In this document: piece by piece, positions 9,367-15,272 of the stretch
Layout of the letters: the number at the start of each line of letters is the position of its first letter
Position numbering within the stretch: the stretch's first letter is position 1
Assembly (NCBI GenBank): GCA_003833135.1
Contig: QZLH01000165.1
Coordinates: 110,636-125,907, forward strand
DNA length: 15,272 nucleotides
Direction: 5' to 3'
From: Oehlia diaphana
Lineage: Eukaryota > Glomeromycota > Glomeromycetes > Glomerales > Glomeraceae
Translations under genes and position numbers: made by a program
The notes under the pieces: generated by a model
What the model saw: the letters and a program-made list of their open reading frames with translations, nothing else
Databases searched by the model: none
Told to the model about the DNA's origin: nothing

Positions 9367-9516
9367 ATTTTTAAATTCTTTACTCTCCTGATACCCTAGA
9401 TAACCTAAAATAAAGAACACTACTTAACTTTATAAAAAAAAAGAAAATAAACGAGAAGTTTCTAATGAAACTTACCGTTTATAAATTATTAACTCTCCTA
9501 TCAATACCCAGACAAC
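9367..9516 (-). other. Two further exon-like units (L and M)
   Basis: On the minus strand, 9516-9476 lies between acceptor TTTTTTTTTGTAG and donor GTAAGT. Segment 9404-9367 lies between acceptor TTTTAG and the donor-like ATAAGT. The two segments are homologous: GTTGTCTGGGTATTGATAGG versus GTTATCTAGGGTATCAGGAG. They lie downstream of the proposed stop codon in unit J. They may be untranslated exons or decayed copies. Confidence 0.4.
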
Positions 9517-9903
9517 CTACAAAAAAAAAACAAGTAGATTAATGTTCTTTTAAAAAAAAGGAGTTTCTAAAACTCCAAACCTTAGCCAAAGTTTTGAGCA
9601 GTTAAACTAACATGAAAAGCAGCAACCATATAATAAGTACTCTCATCATCTAAATTTTGCGGCTACAAAGTTCATATTTAGTAATGTAAAGTACCTTCGG
9701 TCTGAAAAAACGCGAAAAAAGAAAAATAAATGAATATTTTCACTTTTTTTGATTTAATAAATATTATTAATTAATCTTTTTTTTCTTACCCAATTTCATT
9801 ATATTATCAATAAAAATGGTGCGAGAATATTTAACTCAGATTATACCCATATACTTCAATATCTGGACGCTGCTTTATCGTAATATCCAGACCTCAGAGA
9901 GTA

Positions 9904-10954
9904 TCAAAAAACCACCTAAAAAAAAATATATAACGAACATTAAGTAATATTTGTTAGAATAAAAAAAATTTCAAAATAAAGAAAAATAATTACTTTTTTA
10001 CTTGTTATTTTTTCTTACTTTGTTGATTCCATGTCTAGGGAGACTCAGAAAAACTGCCTAAAAAAAGGAAAAAAAGATGAATTAGTAATGTTCGTTAAAT
10101 TAAATAAAAAAAAAATCTTTTTTTTTTTTTTTACTTACCGATATCCTAAGTCTAGAGAGACTTGAAAAACGGCCTAAAAAAGAGGATTTCACGTCCAGAA
10201 AATATTCAAAATTCGCCTAAAAAAAGAAATAAACGAACAGTTAGTAATGTTCGTTTATATAAAAAAAAACTCGAAAAAAATAAAAAAAGTATTATTTTAT
10301 TACCTACCAGTCCCACATCTGGAGGCTCGAAAAAAATGCTTAAAAAAAAGAAAAAAATGAACAGTTAATAATGTTCGTTAAAATAAAAAAATAATTTTTT
10401 TTTTTCTATTTTACTTGCCAAATGTCCTATTCGAATACCCAAAAACTCAGCCGTCTAAAAAAAAGAGAACAGTTTAGTAAAGTTCTTTATTAAAAAGGAA
10501 ATATCACTTTTTTATTTGCTGAAATCCACACCTAAAAAAAAGGAAATAAAACAGAACGTTAGTTAACGTTTCATTAAAATAAAAAAAAATTAAAAAGTTC
10601 AAACTTACCATAATGCAGCATACCATGGAAATCCAAAAGAACCTAAAAAATGAAACACTAGTTAATGTTTTGTTAAAATAAAAAAAAAATTTTTTAAAAT
10701 AACTATACCAGTTACTGCAAGAAAATCTGAAAGAACTGCCTAAAAAAAAAAACGATCTGTTAGAGACCGTTCGTTAAAAGACGGAAGAAAATAGATAAAA
10801 AAATACTTAAACTTACCAGAGTACTGCCTCCAAAGAAATCCGAAAGAGCCGTCTAAAAAAAAACAAAGAAAATGATTTAGAAACTGCTTGTTGGAAGAAA
10901 AAGTTAAATATAAAAAAAATAAAATCTTACCGGAATCTGACTGCCAAGTACTGA
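9904..10954 (-). CDS. Micro-exon gene, ten short exons
   Basis: The product is unrecognised. Minus-strand segments, from 5' to 3', are A 10954-10931, B 10852-10817, C 10739-10709, D 10642-10609, E 10531-10520, F 10454-10419, G 10338-10308, H 10173-10139, I 10057-10019 and J from 9915. Acceptors are T-runs ending TAG (AAG for G). Donors are GTAAGT/GTAAGA/GTAGGT/GTATAG, with GC donors for E (GCAAAT) and F (GCAAGT). Most introns carry TACTAAC or a close variant upstream of the acceptor. Entering A in phase 1, all exons read open in one phase and end at TGA 9906-9904, giving about 95 residues plus an unknown N-terminus. Exons are themselves related; B, C, D, H and I share a GCAGTTTTTCNGATTTC-like core. 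The peptide is rich in Phe, Ser, Trp and Arg. E could instead be 24 nt (donor GTGATA), which keeps phase. The alternative is a non-coding tandem repeat that mimics splice sites. Confidence 0.45.
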
Positions 10955-10977
10955 CTAAAAATACAGTAAAACGTTAC

Positions 10978-11139
10978 TCAACGTTTCGTTATGGATTTTG
11001 TAGAAAGAGGAAAAGAATGGGCGAAGATAAAGGACGGGGAAAGGAAAGGCAAGAAGGGAAGGGGATAAGGACAAGGGAAAGACGACAAAGTGATAATAAA
11101 AAAAAAGATCAGCTGATTATCAGCTGGTAATATTATCAT
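10978..11139 (-). CDS. 53-codon hydrophobic frame, possible first exon
   Basis: The minus-strand ATG at 11139 opens MIILPADNQLIFFFIITLSS, followed by a Pro/Phe/Ser/Leu-rich stretch, and stops at TGA 10980-10978, just upstream of micro-exon A. The LIFFFIITL run would suit a signal peptide or membrane anchor. It lies 52 bp downstream of a TATA-like TATAATATAG (11200-11191). The pyrimidine-rich coding strand may instead be a CT-rich fungal leader. No consensus donor joins it to exon A in phase, so a link to the micro-exon gene is only suggested by position. Confidence 0.25.
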   Translation of the reverse strand: MIILPADNQLIFFFIITLSSFPCPYPLPFLPFLSPSFIFAHSFPLSTKSITKR

Positions 11140-11190
11140 GTGATATACGTGATACAATATTAATTTTATTTGTATTTCCCGGTTCTTTGT

Positions 11191-11200
11191 CTATATTATA
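11191..11200 (-). promoter_or_regulatory. TATA-like element inside the TIR element
   Basis: The minus strand reads TATAATATAG, just inside the right subterminal array and upstream of the ATG at 11139 and the micro-exon train. Position and orientation suit a promoter, but such strings are common in A+T-rich DNA. Confidence 0.3.
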
Positions 11201-11216
11201 AAAATAAAAATAAAAT

Positions 11217-11367
11217 TTCTTGGATTCCTTAAAGATTTTTGTATAGGAACTTTCACCAATTCATAGAATCCTTAAGGATCTTCATGATTTATCTAAGGAT
11301 TTTAAGGATTCTATAAATTGCCAGATCCTTAAAGATTCTGGAACAATTTAAGGAATCCTTAAGGATC
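11217..11367. repeat. Right subterminal CCTTAAGGAT array
   Basis: At least seven variants of AATCCTTAAGGAT, GGATTCC and AGATCCTTAA, mirroring 9025-9141. The array is longer than the left one. Confidence 0.65.
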
Positions 11368-11390
11368 CATGGTCCAAAAAATTTACTGAT

Positions 11391-12313
11391 AGTATGAGAA
11401 CATCTTGAGAGGGGACATTAAAATATCATTGCCACATTCGGAGCATGAATATAGTTCTGGGAAATCAATATCTCCAACAGTTTCATCATCGAGACTTTTG
11501 AGGATATTATATCCAAGGTTTTTAAGATTAACAAGAAAAGGTCTCTCAGATTCCGAAATATTGCTCTTTTCTCTATTTTGTGTGTTGCTGATTGGGCCAA
11601 TATTGATATCATCAGCAGTGATCACTTCCGTATTAACTGAGCTCTCTTGGTTCTCCATGATGATGTTTTCCGAAAAAAATAACTGTAATTTCTTGCTTGT
11701 TTTTATATTACTTGTAAATTTTGCAGAAGAAAACATTCCCCAGATTTTCACCAGCAATTACGCACCACATGTTAATCCTCTTGCAAATTGATAAAAATGA
11801 CGAAGGATTAACATAACCATCTCCAGCTCTGAAGGAGCAAATTCCATGTGCGAAATATTGATTGATGGAAAGATATCCATGCCCGAATATTGTTTTGTTA
11901 ATATGATAGTAGCCGTGAACTGGAGACATACACGCAAAACAATCCAAATCGAGTTGAAAAAAGTGATTCGCATGTTGCACAGCCCTATTCTTTGGCAAGA
12001 AATTTACCGAATATCTTTCTGTGCCGGACGATCTACCAAGCTTCTCACATGACGAAATTTGGAATAGATCAAATTCTCAGAATAATGCTTTTAATATCTC
12101 ATCAAGTGGGATTCTGTGCTCTTTGACATTATCACAAAGCAAATAATACTTTTTCTTACCTTGCATATTGATATACCAGATACTTATCGAACAAAATATC
12201 TGTGAAATATGTGGTACGACAAAAAACGGGAAATCGTTATTCATAATAGGATACAGAAAATTAAGGAATTCGCATCGATCTTCTACAAACTCTTTGACCG
12301 ATATCCGTGCAAC
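11391..12313 (-). pseudogene. Decayed gene truncated by the 2.4-kb element
   Basis: The family is not recognised. After an acceptor-like CTGACCTAG, the minus strand is open from 12313 for 78 codons (VKEFVEDRCEFLNFLYPIMN, later WYINMQGKKKYYLLCDNVKE) to TGA 12079-12077. The same frame then continues open for 122 codons (EFDLFQISSCEKLGRSS, LPKNRAVQHANHFF, INMWCVIAGENLGN) to 11711. Near 11740 the reading shifts to another frame, MFSSAKFTSNIKTSKKLQLF, then a Ser/Asn/Glu-rich linker, then LYSCSECGNDILMSPLKMF. That last piece has the first Cys-x2-Cys of a RING or zinc-ribbon-like finger. Reading ends at TAA inside the inserted element, with SYYQ as its last residues and the rest of the finger missing. 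Lesions are therefore one internal TGA, one frameshift and the 3' truncation. The first in-frame ATG is at 12244. ATG 11757 could give a 124-residue product. Confidence 0.6.
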
Positions 12314-12334
12314 CTAGGTCAGTCGTATGAGTCA

Positions 12335-12450
12335 GATTATAATGATTATAATGACCACCACGGGATCCGTCGTCTAAAGCAGGCCAAATTCAGGTCACGT
12401 TACCAAAATTTTTTTTTAAATCGCGTGATTAAAACGGCAATCTATTTATA
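12335..12450 (-). promoter_or_regulatory. TATA box and leader of the minus-strand pseudogene
   Basis: The minus strand has TATAAATAG at 12450-12442. About 40 bp on is GGTAACGTGACC (donor-like GTAACG near 12400) that could pair with CTGACCTAG near 12315 as a leader intron. A 9-bp direct repeat, GATTATAAT, occurs twice at 12335-12352. This region also separates the pseudogene from the divergent plus-strand gene at 12546. Confidence 0.35.
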
Positions 12451-12545
12451 GTAACTCTGTGTATGTCACTACTCATAATTACGTGATATATTAAACTTAC
12501 AAAATGTAATGACATGATAAACTAGATAAACTTAAACTCGTAAGT

Positions 12546-12946
12546 ATGTCTGAAGCTAAGTTTCCCAAGTATCTATTTCCTCAATTTACGGAAGAAGAAA
12601 TAGAAAAGGCAACTAGAATTATCAACTCCTCTGTGAACTGGACTGAGTACGATAAATGGGTTAAGGCAGGAAAACCTTATCAAGAACACGACGAATTAAA
12701 TATTGATCAGAAACTCGAAAATGAATCAGCTCACAAGAGACCAGCTAGTAAGTCTATTAATTTGTATTCACTCTGCTATTTCATTTTCATGTATAAAAAA
12801 GTCAAACTTTTAAATATTTTTTTAAGGAACCAGATCAAATAATGTTGTCAGAAGATGAAAACAAGAGAATGGATTTAGTTCTAAAAGGAAGGCGACTCGA
12901 AACACTGGGAAAAGAAGCGATGAAATTTCTTAATTTTTTCCAATGA
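12546..12946 (+). CDS. Hypothetical protein, N-terminal part, one intron
   Basis: I do not recognise the family. ATG 12546 opens MSEAKFPKYLFPQFTEEEIE, an acidic/basic soluble sequence with NWTEYDKWVKAGKPYQEHDE. Donor GTAAGT at 12748 pairs with acceptor CCAG ending at 12833 (86-nt intron). The junction makes codon AAT and continues in phase as QIMLSEDENKRMDLVLKGRR then LETLGKEAMKFLNFF, stopping at TGA 12944-12946. The product is 104 residues. An alternative acceptor TTAAG at 12826 leads to an early stop. The next frame starts at ATG 12943, overlapping as ATGA, and looks like the continuation of the same protein. A one-base change in the T6 run at 12934-12939 would account for the break. The start is the first ATG after the divergent promoter region. 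Confidence 0.6.
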
Positions 12947-13347
12947 AAGAACCCCAAGCACCTCTAGTGAGAAAAGTGAATATTGTTATAAAAAATCTAG
13001 ATCCAAACCTATTCCCAACATTAGCAATGTACACAAATCAGATGCTTGAAAATTTGCAAAGAGATGGTATTTTAAATGATGTGATTGGTCTTGATATTAT
13101 AGCGCGTATTAGGGAATTTAAATCTAATAAAAAAGGTGAAATGAAACTAATTGGATCAAATATTGATCATTACAATGTTGTTCCTAAAGAGTCGTATATA
13201 TATTCCTTGACATTACCAAATAATCATTTTTTAGAGCTAAGACATTTGGAGGGCAGATGGTTTAGAGGGTTAGCTTATTTCTCTGATCACAACTCTTACA
13301 CAGAATTTCTTAATATCTTCTTTACAAATAGCACACACAAAGTATGA
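12943..13347 (+). CDS. Hypothetical protein, C-terminal part (134 codons)
   Basis: The frame reads MKEPQAPLVRKVNIVIKNLD, then PNLFPTLAMYTNQMLENLQR, an acidic/basic middle, and ends NSYTEFLNIFFTNSTHKV. It is one of the longest and most protein-like frames in the window, with balanced composition and aromatic residues spread through it. I cannot name a domain. Its N-terminus overlaps the end of the upstream frame by four bases (ATGA). In a fungus this points to a frameshift within one gene rather than two genes. AATAAA-like AAAATAAATC lies about 170 bp downstream. As written, the C-terminal part could be expressed only from its own ATG or by frameshifting. Confidence 0.6.
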   Translation: MKEPQAPLVRKVNIVIKNLDPNLFPTLAMYTNQMLENLQRDGILNDVIGLDIIARIREFKSNKKGEMKLIGSNIDHYNVVPKESYIYSLTLPNNHFLELRHLEGRWFRGLAYFSDHNSYTEFLNIFFTNSTHKV

Positions 13348-13647
13348 AATGATGTAATGTATACAATATGATTCCTGGCTGTTGCAATATGTTATTTTTT
13401 TTTACGATGCTAGATTTGTCACGAAATGTCAAGAATAATCAATATTTAAAATTGATCTGCAATTTGCTTTCTAAAAACAAATTTTTGATCCTTTTTTGAA
13501 CTAGTGAAGGTCAAAAATAAATCAAAGCATTTTTATATGTAGCGAGTATCAGATTGTGGGAAACATATGCTATTTCAAGAAGGGAAATTCTATTATCTTG
13601 ATATATGTAGTGCTTCGATCCGGATGAAATCTGTCATGATTTGAGTC
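13348..13647. other. Spacer between the split gene and the hAT relic
   Basis: A+T-rich and without a supported frame. It contains the presumed 3' end region of the upstream gene. Confidence 0.4.
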
Positions 13648-13790
13648 CAGTGTATGAAATTCAGGCTGAATGCACTCATTTTGCGCAGTGTGCAAAAAAT
13701 AGTCACGTTTGTCTCTTTGCAATTTGCGCAAATAAATTTGATTTGTGCATTTTCGCAAATATTTTCAACATATTTTTGCGCAAAAATTAT
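13648..13790. repeat. GCGCAAA subterminal repeats of the hAT relic
   Basis: Repeated TTTGCGCAAA-type motifs (13681, 13723, 13751, 13774, and variants) lie beyond the transposase C-terminus, as subterminal binding sites do in hAT elements. Candidate termini starting CAGTG are at 13648 and 13686. The other end is outside the window, so the terminus and target duplication cannot be fixed. The small frames 13570-13758 and 13641-13826 only translate this repeat. Confidence 0.5.
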
Positions 13791-13922
13791 TTATTAAGAA
13801 ATAAAAATTTGGTTATAAATAAATAAATAAATATTTAATTAATTAATCGAAATTAAGCAATATTTATTAAATTTTTATAATTATTACAAGTTATTAACTA
13901 CTCAAGCATCTAAATGACCTAA

Positions 13923-15090
13923 TTAACCTAAATTTAACGAGTCAGATAATTGCGCCCAATAATTGTAAGCTGCCTCAAAATCAAAAGATTGTAATTGTGG
14001 GCCATTAATTAAAATATTTAAATGATAATGAAGTGTTTCCAACTTCATTTTATTTCATAATTTATTTTTAATTAAATTTTGACGTGAAAACACACTTTCT
14101 ACAGATGCATTAGAAAGCGGAATTATTAAAATAATATGAATTAGTCTTGTAGTATTAGGATATAGAGTAGAAAATTCTGTTGTTGAAAAAATTTGATACC
14201 ACTGCTCGACAAATTTAAATTCTCTAAATTAGTCATAAATTGTTATACAATCACCCATTCCTTTTCTAGCTCTATTTTATTAATTACTGGTTCATAAATA
14301 TTACCACCTTGATCAGTCTTTTGGCTGCCGTAGAATTCTTCAATAATTATAATCTCTTTTTCGCCATATTTATTAATTAAACTTTGAGTTAAAGGTAACT
14401 GTTGTGCATCAAAAATTCGCATTGAATGATGAAATTCAGCATCCGGAAATCTTTTTTAATATTTTGAATTATAGATATGAAAATTTCTGTAAAAGAATTT
14501 GAAATTGAATCCAATGACAATTGATTATCTTCAATATATTCAAGTAAATTTTTACCATACGTTGGTGAGGTATTATCATCTCAATAAACATTGTTTGAAT
14601 TGCGGAAATTGTGGAATTTAAATGATAATATACATCAGATAATGTAACAAAATCCCCCTGAAATGCTTTAATTAATTTTTTTAAAATATCAAAAAGATCG
14701 GCCAAAAATTTTGTTGCAAGAATAAAATTTGTATCCATCTCTTCTAATAATTTTTTTGCTAATTCTGATCCATCTGCATTGGTAATAATATCTGTTTCTA
14801 AAGCAGTAATAATTGAATTTATTGTTTGATGTAAATTGGATACCGGATAATGATAGCCATTGTGTAGAAACTGATTTCAATATTGCAAGTCAGCTTGAAT
14901 CATCCGCAAATTTTTTAACCGATTATAAAATAACTATATAATCTCTTCAATGTAGATTCATAATACCTGAAGAATGGCACATCTTTTGCTGAATCTTTAC
15001 CAACAAAAGCAAAACGGTGAGCTATACAGTGAGTTGCAGCTATAAATGGATTTTTATTCTCAAGTTGAGTAACTACACCATTATTTTTTC
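13923..15090 (-). pseudogene. hAT-family transposase relic, C-terminal two thirds
   Basis: Read across several frames on the minus strand, this matches a hAT transposase of the zinc-finger-862-like type. In order: NNGVVTQLENKNPFIAATHC then IAHRFAFVGKD (15080-15000), the AHR catalytic-region motif; YESTLKRLYSYF; SVSTQWLSLS (canonical TRWLSL); ELAKKLLEEMDTNFILATKF then LADLFDILKKL; FPDAEFHHSMRIFDAQQLPL; IIEEFYG; and the C-terminal dimerisation hallmark PLSNASVESVFSRQNLIKNK. The reading ends at TAA 13925-13923. hAT proteins cut and paste DNA with an RNase-H-like fold. Lesions include a stop and frameshift near 14930-14870, frameshifts near 14580 and 14450, TAA at 14245-14243 and TGA at 14057-14055. 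An intron acceptor TTTTTTCTAG precedes 15090, so upstream exons (zinc finger, first catalytic residue) lie beyond the window or are lost. No active protein is possible. Confidence 0.85.
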
Positions 15091-15272
15091 CTAGAAAAAA
15101 GAAAAATATAACTGTAATTCAGTAAATTAGTTAGTAATTAGTAATTTCTAAATCATATGGGCTGATTTTTGGAATTAGCCTAAATTAAGAATCTTAATTA
15201 TTTAAATGCTTTATAACCTAAAATGCAATTGTACTACATAACTATCTTATCAATCACATGCAAAATAATTAG
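15091..15272 (-). other. Probable intron of the hAT relic at the window edge
   Basis: On the minus strand the sequence up to TTTTTCTTTTTTCTAG is A+T-rich with stops in all frames and a TACTAAC string about 50 bases before the acceptor, as expected for an intron. The donor side is outside the window or not recognisable. Confidence 0.4.

Larger units (their letters stand above)
9002..11390. mobile_element. 2.4-kb TIR element carrying a micro-exon array
   Basis: ATCAGTAAATTTTTTGG at 9002-9018 is the exact inverse of 11374-11390. Inside both ends lie arrays of CCTTAAGGAT, AAGGATCC and GGATTCC motifs (9025-9141 and 11217-11367) in mirrored layout. The interior contains the minus-strand exon/intron train and no recognisable transposase, so this is a non-autonomous DNA transposon or one whose transposase I cannot recognise. 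Superfamily is undetermined. The immediate flanks show no simple duplication, but AGTATGAGA follows the right end and also occurs 67 bp outside the left end. Confidence 0.65.

Noticed and set aside
10162..10368. 68-codon Lys-rich plus-strand frame
   Set aside because: It runs antisense through micro-exon units G and H, and its lysines come from A runs that are the polypyrimidine tracts of the minus strand.
9904..10954. CRISPR-like periodic array
   Set aside because: Period is about 100 bp with no exact short repeats or unique spacers, and the organism is eukaryotic. Exon/intron-like units fit better.
10888..11130. 80-codon Lys/Arg/Gly-rich plus-strand frame
   Set aside because: It is antisense to the pyrimidine-rich head of the micro-exon array. 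The purine bias alone keeps it open.
11405..11791. 128-codon plus-strand frame
   Set aside because: It is antisense to the Ser/Asn/Glu-rich and Cys-x2-Cys part of the minus-strand pseudogene, which has clearer protein character and continuity with upstream frames.
11846..12052. 68-codon plus-strand frame
   Set aside because: Antisense shadow of the longer minus-strand frame open from 12076 to 11711.
12209..12451. 80-codon plus-strand frame with a YNDYND repeat
   Set aside because: It is largely antisense to the 78-codon minus-strand frame. Its later part reads through the 9-bp GATTATAAT repeat and the TATA region. A real gene here is not excluded but is less supported.
1..15272. tRNA, rRNA or other structured RNA genes
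   Set aside because: I looked for cloverleaf-type and conserved rRNA strings and saw none. This was by eye only and small RNAs could be missed.

Overview
This is eukaryotic DNA, very A+T-rich (roughly three quarters A+T by eye). It carries many small spliced genes with GTAAGT donors and TAG/CAG acceptors, dense palindromic repeats, and broken DNA transposons. The style suggests the genome of an arbuscular mycorrhizal fungus (Glomeromycotina, Rhizophagus-like): a short divergent HMG-box protein, a decayed hAT transposase, many MITE-like inverted repeats and long A/T tracts. This assignment is inference from sequence style, not a match I could run.

Left third (1-5800). Little coding DNA is embedded in repeats. 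A 270-bp palindromic element lies at 74-345. A four-exon gene of unknown function is proposed at 1162-1973, with a small hairpin element inside its second intron. An orphan exon-like frame sits at 2983-3089. A MITE with 28-bp-class terminal repeats (3831-3999) is followed by an element whose ends are opposed arrays of a TTCGGTGAAATGG-type motif (4021-4615). A CCGAAA-rich repeat and a five-unit degenerate tandem array complete this part.

Middle (5800-9000). It is mostly featureless A+T-rich DNA around one small intronless frame at 8007-8309 that looks like a divergent HMG box. A second copy of one end of the 3831 MITE follows at 8462.

Right centre (9002-11390). A ~2.4-kb element has 17-bp inverted ends and CCTTAAGGAT-rich subterminal arrays. 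Its interior, read on the minus strand, is a train of ~100-bp units. Each unit is a 12-39-nt exon-like segment between a TTTTTAG acceptor and a GTAAGT (or GCAAGT) donor, with a TACTAAC-like branch point inside a small hairpin. Ten such segments (A-J) join in one open phase and end at a TGA. This is the most unusual structure in the window. The element's right end abuts and truncates a minus-strand pseudogene (11391-12313) just after a Cys-x2-Cys motif.

Right end (12300-15272). A small spliced plus-strand gene is split into two overlapping frames (12546-12946 and 12943-13347). After it comes the 3' portion of a decayed hAT transposase on the minus strand (13923-15090), with GCGCAAA-type subterminal repeats beyond its C-terminus. 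The hAT copy continues past the window's right edge.

The genes do not form a pathway. The window reads as transposon-rich accessory DNA in which one element carries an intron-dense array and has interrupted a neighbouring gene.
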